This document shows positions 1-8,476 of a DNA stretch of 64,000 nucleotides, piece by piece (the first letter of the stretch is position 1; the number at the start of each line of letters is the position of its first letter). The stretch comes from Lachnoanaerobaculum gingivalis (lineage in GTDB: Bacteria > Bacillota > Clostridia > Lachnospirales > Lachnospiraceae), in assembly GCF_003862475.1 (NCBI RefSeq), contig NZ_RRCO01000003.1, positions 124,001 to 188,000 of the forward strand, read 5' to 3'. Below the pieces are notes generated by a model. It did no database searches, was not told the DNA's origin, and saw nothing but the letters and a program-made list of their open reading frames with translations. A program made the translations under genes and the position numbers.

Positions 1-27
1 TAAAACAGGGAATTAAAGAACTATATT

Positions 28-666
28 TTATCTTTGTAATAAACCGCTTATATTGATCAGAATAAAAAGTACAGGCCTTGAAGTAAGTATTAATATCAAT
101 ACCAGTAAATTAGATATGTGAAAAAGCAAATTATTTACTAACCCGTCTGATGAGCACATTCGTAATGCAAATCCCTTGCCTATAGGCCAAAAAAGCTTCT
201 CACGCTTTCCATTGAGTGCATCAATAACCATATGTGAAATAAAACCTATACTAAAATACGGAGCCGCATCCGGGAAAATCATATATACAAAAAAGCTTAG
301 CCCAAGTAATGCCACTATTGAATGCATAAATGATCTATGTGGCTGTTTCATTCCAAAAATACATATACACAAAAACGCTGATATTCCGGTAATAATACGT
401 GCGATATTGCTGTCCGCCATCAGTCTGTCATATATACCGACGTGAAAAACAGTATCTGCAATTACTATTCCTGTAATAGTTCCGATGGCCAAACCTATAA
501 TGCGATCCACCTTATTGTAGGCACCGGATGTACCTACATCTATATCACTGATAATTCCTCCAAATCCTGCTAAAGCTGTTCCTGCCACAAGCATTGTTAT
601 GCTCTGTGGCCTGCAGAGTGCAAGCCCTGCTGCCATTCCTACAGAAAAATGTGTCTTTCCCAGCAT
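28..666 (-). CDS. YdjM/DUF457-type membrane-bound metal-dependent hydrolase
   Basis: 212 aa. The N-terminus carries the small-residue-rich motif of the DUF457/YdjM family (THFSVGMAAG, residues 5-14), followed by GxxSDID near residue 38 and an HRSFMHS motif near residue 110, which in this family form a His/Asp putative metal site. Four to six hydrophobic segments indicate an integral membrane protein. The substrate is unknown even for studied members. The ATG at 666 has an AAAGGT-like ribosome site. It is the last gene of a tightly spaced minus-strand operon (15 bases after the preceding gene). Family assignment is from recognisable motifs; enzymatic activity is inferred only. Confidence 0.8.
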   Translation of the reverse strand: MLGKTHFSVGMAAGLALCRPQSITMLVAGTALAGFGGIISDIDVGTSGAYNKVDRIIGLAIGTITGIVIADTVFHVGIYDRLMADSNIARIITGISAFLCICIFGMKQPHRSFMHSIVALLGLSFFVYMIFPDAAPYFSIGFISHMVIDALNGKREKLFWPIGKGFALRMCSSDGLVNNLLFHISNLLVLILILTSRPVLFILINISGLLQR

Positions 667-681
667 CCTTTACCTTTCTTA

Positions 682-1677
682 CTATCTCCTACCTGCTTCA
701 AAAATTTGGTTTGCAAGTAACTCTATCTCACAGTTTTCATCTACAAGATTTTCTTTTTGCCAATCCAAAATATTACTTATAACTTTACAATTCTCAGAAC
801 TTAGCGGTAAATGCTTTATAGAATGATTTAAAACTGCTGACAAAATTTCTTTCGGGTTTTCTATATTTGAAATACCAAGTACAGGTCCCTCATCAAGTAT
901 TGCATCCACAATCGATAAAACTCCTTCAAGCTCCTCATAGGTAAGCCTATCTTTTTTAAGTATTGCTTCCACATCCGCCTTTTTATAGCAATCCCATCCC
1001 GAATAAGCCGGCATGACTCCATTTGATACCGCACCTGTCAAAAGCCAATACTTTATCTCTTCCGTATCCGGTTCAATATAGTGAACTGCATGCACTTTAC
1101 CCCATCCGTTTACAGACTTTGCAATATTCATGATTTCAGTATTACCATTCTCCCAGTTTCTCATTATAAAAACCGAATATAATGTAAACTCATCTGAAAG
1201 GCCAAGAGTCCTTACCATACCCTTTACTTCATCACTTTGTTTAAACAATTCCTGAATAATCATTCCGACTTTAACACATTCAATATTTGCAGACTGAGTC
1301 ATCAAATGTAGAGAGTATATATAAAATTTATCCTCTATTTCATCTTTGCGGGCAAGTATACAATCTTGAAGCTCATCTATAAAATTTATTACCCTAATGC
1401 GTTCACAAAGCTTTTCAAGCACAGAATCAGCCTGATCATAATCACCTTTATTAGCAAATGTAATAACTGTATTTATTTCTTCTATATCTTTCTTTGTGAT
1501 CTCTGCCACACCCATATGATAGGCACATATACCATCCTTCGCACCGTCTATATACTTAAGACCTTCTTCATCATTTGGTAGTGAAAAATCTTTTCCCAAA
1601 GTTATTATATCATCATCTTTAAATTCAGTTTTCCTCAAGCGATCTGCTATAATTTCAAATATAGGCTTTTTGTTCAT
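682..1677 (-). CDS. hypothetical protein, 331 aa
   Basis: I do not recognise a family. The product is soluble, acidic and mostly helical, with no signal peptide or membrane segment. The middle part (about residues 85-185) has paired helices resembling a helical-repeat fold, and a conserved-looking patch (VHAVHYIEPDTEEIKYWLL) is near residue 195. It lies 11 bases downstream of the TIGR04076 gene and 15 bases upstream of the DUF457 gene, so it should be co-transcribed with them. An intact reading frame, a start next to a purine-rich ribosome site and tight packing support a real gene. Confidence 0.7.
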   Translation of the reverse strand: MNKKPIFEIIADRLRKTEFKDDDIITLGKDFSLPNDEEGLKYIDGAKDGICAYHMGVAEITKKDIEEINTVITFANKGDYDQADSVLEKLCERIRVINFIDELQDCILARKDEIEDKFYIYSLHLMTQSANIECVKVGMIIQELFKQSDEVKGMVRTLGLSDEFTLYSVFIMRNWENGNTEIMNIAKSVNGWGKVHAVHYIEPDTEEIKYWLLTGAVSNGVMPAYSGWDCYKKADVEAILKKDRLTYEELEGVLSIVDAILDEGPVLGISNIENPKEILSAVLNHSIKHLPLSSENCKVISNILDWQKENLVDENCEIELLANQIFEAGRR

Positions 1678-1688
1678 ACTTACTCCCT

Positions 1689-1958
1689 TTATTTTTCCAT
1701 CTCAGCCTTAAAAACCAAAATAACATCCGCATCCGAACAGCAAAACTCTGCACATCCTTCAGCCTGTCCGGGCAATTTGCCGCCATACCTTAGAATATCT
1801 ATATATGGAAAGGCACAGTGCATCGCCATAGGACAAATCTTACCCCTGTCCTCATCATAATCAAATACTTCTCCAACATGGTGACCTCTATGACAACCCA
1901 TCTTCCCCCTACGATCTGTAATAGTTATTTTTATTTTTGGACGCTTTCCTCTGTTCAT
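1689..1958 (-). CDS. TIGR04076 family protein, copy 1
   Basis: 89 aa. It matches my memory of TIGR04076, a small cysteine-rich family of unknown function found in anaerobes: a basic N-terminus, MGCHRGHHVGE at about residue 20, a PMAMHCAFPYI block near 43, and EFCCSDADVI near the C-terminus. The Cys/His pattern suggests a metal or cofactor site, but this is inference. It is the fourth gene of the six-gene operon. A second, very similar copy lies at 7740-8012; the proteins differ mainly around residues 60-70 and at the C-terminus, while the DNA differs more at silent sites. Confidence 0.8.
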   Translation of the reverse strand: MNRGKRPKIKITITDRRGKMGCHRGHHVGEVFDYDEDRGKICPMAMHCAFPYIDILRYGGKLPGQAEGCAEFCCSDADVILVFKAEMEK

Positions 1959-1976
1959 TCAAATCCTCCACAAAAT

Positions 1977-2822
1977 CTATCTATCCCAATAAAACAGCTT
2001 CTCAATAACATCCTCTATACCGTCCTCATCATTTGACTTTGTAATATAGTCGGCCGCCTGTCTTACCTTCTCCTGAGCATTTGCCATTGCCACACCTATA
2101 CCTGCAGCCTGTATCATTGATAGATCATTGAATCCGTCTCCACAGCAAACAAGATTCTTTGTGTCCTTGCCGATCTTCTTTGTCATATTTAAAAGAGTAT
2201 TTGCTTTATCTATGCCTACCTCTGTAAGCTCTAAAAAATACGGCTCTGAACGAACAATATTTAACTTTCCTTCCCAAAGCTTTTTCATCTCCTGCTCCAC
2301 CTTGGCAAGATGATCACCCGGTGCAGTCATCAAGCATTTAATAATAGGAAATGTAATCTGTGGTGCAAGAGGATCAACCTTCACTCTTATAAAGTGATTT
2401 ATCGTGACCTCCAACATATAATATTGCTCATCTATATCAAGTGCATATGCCTTATCATGATTGTAAGTCATCAGATTTACACCAAAATGTTTAGCCTGCT
2501 CTTCCAATATAGGCAGATATTCATGTGTAAGCTCCTTCATAAACAGTTCTTTATCATTTTTACAATCATAAAAATATCCACCATTATATGAAAGGATATA
2601 GCCGCCTTTCTTTTCAAGTTCAAGTATATTTGCTATCGGACTTACTCCAAATGTAGGTCTGCCTGAAGCAAGTACAACTGTTCCTCCGGCCTTTATAAAT
2701 TTATCTATAGCGGCTTTTGTATTCTCGGTAATCTCTTTTTTTGAATTTGTCAATGTTCCGTCCAAATCCAATGCAAGAACCGCTTCGCTTATCTTTATTT
2801 TCTTTTCTTCAAATATATTCAT
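1977..2822 (-). CDS. Cof-type HAD-IIB family phosphatase
   Basis: About 281 aa from the preferred start. HAD motif I is LDLDGTLTNS near the N-terminus, motif II is in ASGRP, and motifs III/IV are in CCGDGFNDLSMIQAAG, with the large C2B cap of the Cof subfamily between them. Such enzymes dephosphorylate sugar phosphates, nucleotides or flavins; the substrate here is unknown. A longer frame opens at 2867 but overlaps the end of yitT. The ATG at 2822 is preferred because an AAGGA ribosome site precedes it by 7 bases and it leaves a 10-base gap after yitT. Confidence 0.88.
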   Translation of the reverse strand: MNIFEEKKIKISEAVLALDLDGTLTNSKKEITENTKAAIDKFIKAGGTVVLASGRPTFGVSPIANILELEKKGGYILSYNGGYFYDCKNDKELFMKELTHEYLPILEEQAKHFGVNLMTYNHDKAYALDIDEQYYMLEVTINHFIRVKVDPLAPQITFPIIKCLMTAPGDHLAKVEQEMKKLWEGKLNIVRSEPYFLELTEVGIDKANTLLNMTKKIGKDTKNLVCCGDGFNDLSMIQAAGIGVAMANAQEKVRQAADYITKSNDEDGIEDVIEKLFYWDR

Positions 2823-2832
2823 TCTTCCATCC

Positions 2833-3690
2833 TTATAAATGTCTAAATCCTTCTCCTGCCACTTCATTTGAATCCAAAATAATAACGAATGAATTAGGAT
2901 CCAGCTTTTTTGCCGCCTGTCTTACTATATGCACTTCCTTTGTTCTACATGCACACATCACTACATTTCTTTCTTCATCAGTATAGCTTCCTACTGCTTT
3001 AAGATATGTTGAGCCGCGGTCGATAAGATCTGATATTTCCTTTGCCATTTCCTTCGGCTTGTCACAAATAATCATAATAAGCTTACCCGCTGTAAGTCCG
3101 TCCATCGCCTTATCAAGCACTACAGAAACCAAATAAGCTATAATAAGTCCGTAAATCAAACTGTTTACATTTCTTGAAACCAATGCAACACCCAATACAA
3201 TAATCAATGAGTCTATAACTAATGCTATCTTTCCAAGTGATAAATGTGGGAAGAAATGATGTATCAAAACCATTATAAAATCCGCACCACCTGTGGAAGA
3301 ATCTCTCATAAATATAAGAGCATATCCTGTTGCGGATATTATTCCGGTACATATAGCAGCCAACATATAATCCCCTTGATAAACAGGCATTGCTTTTGCA
3401 ACTATATCAATCATTATAGAAGTTATTATAATTGATTTAACAGACTTCAATAAAAATTTTCTTCCTATTTCTCTGTATGAGAGTATTGCAAAAGGTATAT
3501 TTAATATTATAGTTCCTATTCCAACAGGAAGCCCTATCAATTGGTAAATAATTAGTGCCAAACCTGTAAATCCTACCATAGGGAATTTGAATGCCGCCGC
3601 AAAGCAGTATGTACCTATTCCCATAAAAATACCTGCTATAATATCCACGATAATATCAATTGTTAATTCTTTTATAAATTCCTTATTCAT
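2833..3690 (-). CDS. YitT family membrane protein (DUF161 + DUF2179)
   Basis: 285 aa. Five or so membrane segments occupy residues 10-190 (DUF161), followed by a soluble C-terminal DUF2179 domain (about 200-285) with MIICDKPKEMAKEI and the SYTDEERNVVMC block. This is the standard YitT layout and length. The function is not settled; the family is usually called an uncharacterised transporter. It sits 19 bases after the acetyltransferase gene. A decayed copy of its last ~50 codons occurs at 6982-7140, so the family was once present twice in this neighbourhood. Confidence 0.88.
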   Translation of the reverse strand: MNKEFIKELTIDIIVDIIAGIFMGIGTYCFAAAFKFPMVGFTGLALIIYQLIGLPVGIGTIILNIPFAILSYREIGRKFLLKSVKSIIITSIMIDIVAKAMPVYQGDYMLAAICTGIISATGYALIFMRDSSTGGADFIMVLIHHFFPHLSLGKIALVIDSLIIVLGVALVSRNVNSLIYGLIIAYLVSVVLDKAMDGLTAGKLIMIICDKPKEMAKEISDLIDRGSTYLKAVGSYTDEERNVVMCACRTKEVHIVRQAAKKLDPNSFVIILDSNEVAGEGFRHL

Positions 3691-3709
3691 CTTTTTATAA
3701 ACCTTTATT

Positions 3710-4324
3710 CTAAAATAATACGCTCTTATATTTTACAGAATCTTCTTCAGTTATCTCTCTAAGCACTCTGCAGGGATTTCCGGCAGCAAGCGAATTTGCC
3801 GGTATATCCTTTGTAACTACACTTCCTGCAGCTATTACACTGCCCTCTCCTATAGTCACCCCTCCTGTTATTACCACATTAGCCGCAATCCAGCAGTTTG
3901 ACCCGATATTAATAGGCTTTGCATACTCATCATCATATGCACTGGAGTCTGCTTTATATTTTATGTTTCTCTCCTGCCACCTAAGCGGATGAACAGGTGT
4001 CATAAGACTGCAGTTCAGTCCAAACATTACATTATCACCAATATTTACAGGGCATACATCCAATACAGTAAAATTAAAATTGGCATAGCAGTTTTCCCCA
4101 AATGTTGTGAAAGCTCCATAGTCAAAATAAATCGGACCTTGCAAATAAACTCCCTTACCTTTATTTTGTATGAGCTCGTCAATAATAGTATCTCTCAGAC
4201 AATCATCCTCAAATAAAGCATTGTACTGTTGTGAAAGTCTATGTGCTTTTGTTCTCAGCCTTACCAATTCTTCATCAGTCGGATCATATATCTTTCCTGC
4301 GAGCATCTTTTCTTTTTCGCTCAT
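3710..4324 (-). CDS. sugar O-acetyltransferase (maltose/galactoside type, LbH fold)
   Basis: 204 aa, the usual length for maltose or galactoside O-acetyltransferases. The N-terminus MSEKEKMLAGKIYDP is the typical Mac domain, followed by left-handed beta-helix hexapeptide repeats. The catalytic His is in the TPVHPL motif and the acetyl-CoA contact region is IAANVVITGGVTIGEGSVIAAGS-like. It would transfer acetyl from acetyl-CoA to a sugar hydroxyl in the cytoplasm; the physiological substrate is unknown. It is the first gene of the six-gene minus-strand operon. Confidence 0.9.
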   Translation of the reverse strand: MSEKEKMLAGKIYDPTDEELVRLRTKAHRLSQQYNALFEDDCLRDTIIDELIQNKGKGVYLQGPIYFDYGAFTTFGENCYANFNFTVLDVCPVNIGDNVMFGLNCSLMTPVHPLRWQERNIKYKADSSAYDDEYAKPINIGSNCWIAANVVITGGVTIGEGSVIAAGSVVTKDIPANSLAAGNPCRVLREITEEDSVKYKSVLF

Positions 4325-4390
4325 CTTGTCTCCTATATAATTATTTATTATAAATTAATGTCAAAATTATATTATATACTATATTAATAA

Positions 4391-4422
4391 AAAAAGGCAG
4401 TCCCAAAAAGGATTGCCTTTTT
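4391..4422 (-). terminator. Rho-independent terminator after the P-type ATPase
   Basis: A 13-bp stem (arms 4391-4403 and 4410-4422, one G-T pair) with a short A-rich loop. On the minus strand it ends in a run of T. It lies just after the stop of the metal ATPase at 4428 and separates it from the acetyltransferase operon. Confidence 0.85.
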
Positions 4423-4427
4423 AAATC

Positions 4428-6305
4428 TTATATATATCCCTTCCACTTAAGCAAAAGTGATGAATTAATTATTACAAGAACAGAGCCTGCATTATGCACC
4501 AATGCTCCTACAATAGGATTTAATACACCTGTTATTGCCAAAAATATTGCAATGAAATTCAGTCCCATAGAAAATGACATATTCAATTTGATAGTATTCA
4601 TCATTTTTTTAGATAGTGACAATAAATGTGGAAGCTCTTTAACATCATCATCTACAAGTGCAATATCCGCAGCTTCTATGGCAATATCACTTCCCACACC
4701 TCCCATAGCAATACCTACAGTGGACCTTTTAAGTGCAGGTGCATCATTAATACCGTCGCCTATCATACATACCGGCTTTTTTAGATTTTCTCTATTCTCA
4801 ATAAACTTCAATTTATCCTCAGGCATACACTCTGCACGGTGCTCTGATATATTTAATAAACTTGCTATACTATCTGCCGCATTAGAATTGTCTCCTGTGA
4901 GTAACACAGGAAAAACTCCAAGTTTATTCAGCTGTGAAACCATTATACCGCTTTCAGCTCTTAATGTATCGGAAAGAACTATGTACCCTACAAATCTGTT
5001 GTCTATACTTATATAAATTACAGTACTTCCCTGATTCGAATATTTAGTGATTTCATCTGTATTTTCTACACTGATGTTATTTGTATCTAAAAGCTTTATA
5101 TTACCTGCCAGTATCTTTTTATTGTTTACTGTTGCAGATACGCCTCTTCCTACCATCATAATAAAATCTTCACACTGTGGAAGTTCATTTTTTATTTTCT
5201 CTTTATATGAAGCTAAAACAGCCTTACCTATAGGATGCTCTGAAAGAGTCTCTGATGCCGCCGCAAACATAAAAATATCTTCATCAGAAAAATCATTCAC
5301 TATACTTTTGTATTTTGTAACCTCAAGCTTACCGTAAGTAAGAGTTCCTGTTTTATCAAAGGCAATTGTATCCACCCTTGAAAGTCTCTCTAAAGCATCC
5401 CCCTCCCTCACGAGGAAACCATGCTTAGTTGCGTTTCCAATGGCTGCCATTATAGCCGTAGGTGTTGCTAGTACCAATGCACATGGGCAAAATACAACTA
5501 AGATTGTAACTGCCCTTGTTATTTCACCTGTAAACATCCAGGTAAGCAATGCTGCACTTAACGCAATTATTACTATCCATGTTGCCCATCTGTCCGCTAT
5601 GCCTACTATCTTTGATTTGCCCGCATCTGCAGATTGTACAAGCTTTATCATTCTTTGTATGGAGCTGTCCTCCCCTACCTTTGTAGCTCTCATTTCAAAT
5701 GCTCCAAATTGATTTATAGTTCCGCTTGCAACCTCATCTCCTACTGTTTTATCAACAGGTAAGGACTCTCCTGTCATAACCGCCTGGTCAATAGAAGTAA
5801 CGCCTGAAATTATAATACCGTCTACAGGTATGCTTTCTCCGGGCAAAACTCTTATAACATCTCCCTCTTTTACCATTTCAGATTCAACGATACTTTCCTC
5901 ACCATTTTTTATAATTCTCGACGTTTTGGGAGTAAGCTTTACAAGTTTTTCAATCCCTTCCCTTGCCTTTGCCACTGTCAAATCTTCAAGTAGAGCTCCA
6001 AGTTGCATAATAAAAGCAATTTCGCCTGCTGCAAAAACTTCACCGATACATATAGCTGCAATAAGTGCCAATGATACCAAAACATCCGCTTTTATATCAA
6101 ATTCTGTGGTCAGACCTATTATAGCTTCCATTATTATAGGAAATCCGCAAAGTACAATTGCTATCCAGGCAATGTTAAAAGGCAATCTTATCAAACCCGT
6201 TACACTTAAAAACAGCACTGTTCCTGATATTACAAGAAATACAATATTCTTTTTTACACCGCCGATCTCCATTAAATCTTCAATTCTTCGCATAAAATCT
6301 TTCAT
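4428..6305 (-). CDS. heavy-metal-translocating P1B-type ATPase
   Basis: 625 aa. All P1B hallmarks are present: phosphatase TGES (178-181), metal-binding CPC in the membrane (273-275), phosphorylated Asp317 in DKTGT, the SEHPIG soft-metal HP motif near 357, and GDGINDAP in the hinge. The final membrane helix carries HNAGS rather than a clear Cu-type MxxSS or Zn-type DxG motif, so the exported metal (Cu, Cd, Zn, Mn or another) cannot be fixed from sequence. There is no N-terminal HMA domain, making it shorter than typical CopA. It is transcribed from the CsoR-like promoter at 6366-6394 and ends at the terminator at 4391-4422. Confidence 0.93.
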   Translation of the reverse strand: MKDFMRRIEDLMEIGGVKKNIVFLVISGTVLFLSVTGLIRLPFNIAWIAIVLCGFPIIMEAIIGLTTEFDIKADVLVSLALIAAICIGEVFAAGEIAFIMQLGALLEDLTVAKAREGIEKLVKLTPKTSRIIKNGEESIVESEMVKEGDVIRVLPGESIPVDGIIISGVTSIDQAVMTGESLPVDKTVGDEVASGTINQFGAFEMRATKVGEDSSIQRMIKLVQSADAGKSKIVGIADRWATWIVIIALSAALLTWMFTGEITRAVTILVVFCPCALVLATPTAIMAAIGNATKHGFLVREGDALERLSRVDTIAFDKTGTLTYGKLEVTKYKSIVNDFSDEDIFMFAAASETLSEHPIGKAVLASYKEKIKNELPQCEDFIMMVGRGVSATVNNKKILAGNIKLLDTNNISVENTDEITKYSNQGSTVIYISIDNRFVGYIVLSDTLRAESGIMVSQLNKLGVFPVLLTGDNSNAADSIASLLNISEHRAECMPEDKLKFIENRENLKKPVCMIGDGINDAPALKRSTVGIAMGGVGSDIAIEAADIALVDDDVKELPHLLSLSKKMMNTIKLNMSFSMGLNFIAIFLAITGVLNPIVGALVHNAGSVLVIINSSLLLKWKGYI

Positions 6306-6336
6306 ATGAGCCTTCTCCCAAATTTATATCACTTTA

Positions 6337-6394
6337 TACCCATAGGGGTATATGTTTATGCAAGAATTGTACCCATAGGGGTATATGTTGTCAA
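6337..6394 (-). promoter_or_regulatory. metal-ATPase promoter with two CsoR-type operators
   Basis: On the minus strand a TTGACA (6389-6394) and TACAAT (6366-6371) are separated by exactly 17 bases. A 14-base GC-centred site reading TACCCATAGGGGTA on the plus strand occurs twice, at 6370-6383 (in the spacer) and 6337-6350 (just after the expected start), 33 bp apart and so on one helix face. The sites match the pseudo-palindromic C-run/G-run operators of CsoR-family repressors. With csoR just upstream, metal-dependent derepression is the natural reading. Confidence 0.88.
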
Positions 6395-6406
6395 GTTTTA
6401 AATTAA

Positions 6407-6467
6407 AAAAAGCCAATACTTTGAACCACCCATTTATACCTGAGTTAAATCAAAATATTGACTCTTT
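6407..6467 (-). terminator. probable terminator after csoR
   Basis: An imperfect long hairpin: the arm at 6450-6467 pairs with 6407-6423 with one bulge and a G-T pair, and on the minus strand ends in a T-run. It lies between the csoR stop (6489) and the ATPase promoter, suggesting that the two genes are separate transcripts. Confidence 0.6.
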
Positions 6468-6488
6468 TAATCTATATGCTAAAATTTA

Positions 6489-6764
6489 TTATCCCATATT
6501 TGCAAATCGTTCTACTGCTTTTGTGAAATTATCTATTGTCTTATCCACATCTCCATGATCTATGCCATCTCTTACGCAATGCTTTATATGACCTTCAAGT
6601 ATTACCTTACCACATCCATGCAATGCTGATTTTGCTGCATTTATCTGTGAAAGTATATCCTCACAAGGAACATCTTCCTCTATCATTTTATCTATTGCCT
6701 GTACCTGCCCTATTATCTTTTTTAATCTTCGATGTAAACTATTCAAATCCATACATTGTTTCAT
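6489..6764 (-). CDS. csoR: CsoR-family metal-sensing repressor (DUF156)
   Basis: 91 aa from the preferred start. The all-helical CsoR/RcnR fold is clear (HRRLKKIIGQVQAIDKMI). The Cu(I)-ligand triad is present: Cys34 in DVPCED, then His59 and Cys63 in EGHIKHC, numbered from the start used here. This C-H-C set favours Cu(I) over Ni/Co sensors (RcnR) and persulfide sensors (CstR). The frame opens at 6776, but that ATG lies in the GGAGG ribosome site of the next ATG at 6764, which is therefore the start. Two CsoR-like sites precede the downstream ATPase gene. Confidence 0.92.
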   Translation of the reverse strand: MKQCMDLNSLHRRLKKIIGQVQAIDKMIEEDVPCEDILSQINAAKSALHGCGKVILEGHIKHCVRDGIDHGDVDKTIDNFTKAVERFANMG

Positions 6765-6981
6765 GTCGGCCTCCATATATTCTGCAAAAATAATTACATT
6801 CCAATATAATACGGGTATACAAAGATATGAATTACTCCAAGATACTTTATATACCTCTATATGTCATTAAGCATTATAATTCTGCCAAAAATTTATGTCA
6901 ATATAACTACCTTCTCATAGTGTATCCAGGGCTTGCACTAATTTATTCTGTTATACAAATCACTGTAATCGGATCTTTCCT

Positions 6982-7256
6982 TTATAAATGTCTGAATCCC
7001 TCTCCGGCAACTTCGTTTGAATCCAATATAATAACAAATGATGTCGGATCTAATTTTTTTGCCGCCTATCTTACTGAATTCACTTCCTTAGTTCTACAGG
7101 CACACATAACTACATTTTTTCTTCCTCGGTATAATTGGATGTATGTAACTCTTTTTTTGAAAGCTTTATACCTTTTTTCTCTCCCCCCTTTATATAAAAC
7201 CCTTCTTCAAAGATCTTTAAAGCGTCATTTAACATCTCTATTTCGCGTGTTCTCAT
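6982..7256 (-). pseudogene. decayed yitT 3' end joined to a short unrelated 5' remnant
   Basis: Read on the minus strand, 7140-6982 encodes the last ~50 residues of a YitT protein, nearly identical to the intact copy at 2833 (VVMCACRTKEV, then AAKKLDP and FVIILDSNEVAGEGF), but with a frameshift near 7118 and an in-frame stop in the middle. Upstream it joins a start at 7256 with a good GGAGGG ribosome site and about 40 codons beginning MRTREIEMLNDALKIFEEG, which resemble the N-terminus of TIGR02452/PARG-like proteins (from memory, low certainty). The junction of two unrelated gene ends and the stop make this a remnant. Confidence 0.75.
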
Positions 7257-7446
7257 AATCCCTCCAATAATATGCTTTTCTAATAACCGACTTAAATTTA
7301 ATACTATAATATCGGCTTATCTCTTTACCATACAATATCATTTCAGGTGTACAATAAAAATGCCTGACACATACTAAATAAAAAATTAGCTTTTTATTCC
7401 CATAGAGGATTTATCTATATATTATTGTACTACATTTTCAAACTAA

Positions 7447-7530
7447 TGGGCAGAGCCGGAATCGAACCGGCGTTGTTTCTTTTGTAACGGATTTACAGTC
7501 CGCCCCCTTCGCCACTCGGGACACCTGCCC
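7447..7530 (-). tRNA. tRNA-Tyr (GTA)
   Basis: 84 nt with a full cloverleaf and long variable arm. The acceptor stem is GGGCAGG pairing with the 3' CTGCCC, discriminator A. The anticodon loop CTGTAAA gives GTA. The T arm has GGTTCGATTCC. No CCA is encoded. Confidence 0.95.
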
Positions 7531-7590
7531 TTATATAATTTTTTATTTTATGACGCAAGCTTATATTGAAAACTATAGTTCATAAAATAA

Positions 7591-7662
7591 TCCCCCTATC
7601 CGGATTCGAACCGGAATCAATCGGTTCGTAGCCGATTATTCTATCCATTGAACTATAGGAGA
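7591..7662 (-). tRNA. tRNA-Arg (ACG)
   Basis: 72 nt. A five-pair anticodon stem (ATCGG/CCGAT) encloses loop CTACGAA, giving anticodon ACG. T arm TCCGG-TTCGAAT-CCGGA is perfect; the acceptor stem TCTCCTA/TAGGGGG relies on two G-U pairs. It lies 60 bases upstream of tRNA-Tyr in transcription order, and both may be co-transcribed. No CCA is encoded. Confidence 0.92.
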
Positions 7663-7739
7663 GTCATGTAAAAGAATAACATTGGGAGATTCTTCTGTCA
7701 TTCTACCGGTAGTATAAATGCCTGTTTATGATTTTCCAC

Positions 7740-8012
7740 CTATTCTTCTACCATCTCCGCTTTAAATACCAATATAACATCCGCATCCGAACAGCAAAAC
7801 TCAGCCTGACCTTCCGGCTGCCCCGGGAGACTTCCGCCATATCTTAAAATATCAATATATGGAAAGGCACAGTGCATTGCCATGGGGCATATCTTCCCTC
7901 TATCCTCATCATAGTCAAAAACCTCTCCCACATGATGCCCCCTATGACAGCCCATCTTCCCTCTTCTGTCTGTAATTGTTATTTTAATTTTGGGTCTCTT
8001 TCCTCTATTCAT
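7740..8012 (-). CDS. TIGR04076 family protein, copy 2
   Basis: 90 aa, about 90% identical by eye to the protein at 1689-1958, with the same MGCHRGHHVGE, PMAMHC and FCCSDAD cysteine/histidine blocks. Differences cluster in the segment before FCCSDAD and at the last residues. Many silent differences indicate that the duplication is not recent, or that the copies came from different relatives. It follows the small membrane-protein gene by 6 bases and probably shares its promoter at 8477-8505. Function unknown. Confidence 0.8.
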   Translation of the reverse strand: MNRGKRPKIKITITDRRGKMGCHRGHHVGEVFDYDEDRGKICPMAMHCAFPYIDILRYGGSLPGQPEGQAEFCCSDADVILVFKAEMVEE

Positions 8013-8018
8013 AACTTT

Positions 8019-8444
8019 CTAATGTCTCTTTCTTTTAAATTCCGCTCTTATAAAATTATACCCGAACTTAAGACCAGCCAAAAGCAGAGAAGCCCCCAAA
8101 CCTGCATAAAAAAACGCAATAAATCGCTTCGGCGCAAGTCCCCCTGAACGCAAAACAATGCCCAATATCATCATAAATGCCATTATAACAAAGGATTTTT
8201 TATCAAAAAACTTTATAAAAAGATGTTTTTCTTCTGTGTAATTACTAATTCTTTCCGTATGCTTTTTTACCAGTTTACCAAAAACGAAAATCTGAAATAC
8301 AACAAACACAAGTACAGACAATAAATAATTTATTGCACTATGATAGGGTTTATACTCCATAAACCCTATTCTTAGGATATTAAAACCGGCAATACTCCAT
8401 ACAAGGCAGGCAAGAAGCAATAAAGTATTTCTTTTTACATTCAT
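8019..8444 (-). CDS. small integral membrane protein, 141 aa
   Basis: Four hydrophobic segments are visible (about residues 5-25, 36-55, 83-102 and 108-128 from the preferred start), with a basic cytoplasmic loop in the middle and a basic C-terminus. I do not recognise a named family. The frame can be opened by a TTG at 8465, but the ATG at 8444 is preferred because GGAGG lies six bases before it. It is expressed from a near-consensus promoter overlapped by a palindrome and is followed by the second TIGR04076 gene. Confidence 0.75.
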   Translation of the reverse strand: MNVKRNTLLLLACLVWSIAGFNILRIGFMEYKPYHSAINYLLSVLVFVVFQIFVFGKLVKKHTERISNYTEEKHLFIKFFDKKSFVIMAFMMILGIVLRSGGLAPKRFIAFFYAGLGASLLLAGLKFGYNFIRAEFKRKRH

Positions 8445-8476
8445 AATATACCTCCATTCGGACAATTTTTAACATC

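Noticed and set aside
6827-7258. A plus-strand 143-aa gene at this position
   Set aside because: It is the antisense of the yitT relic; the same antisense pattern exists opposite the intact yitT.
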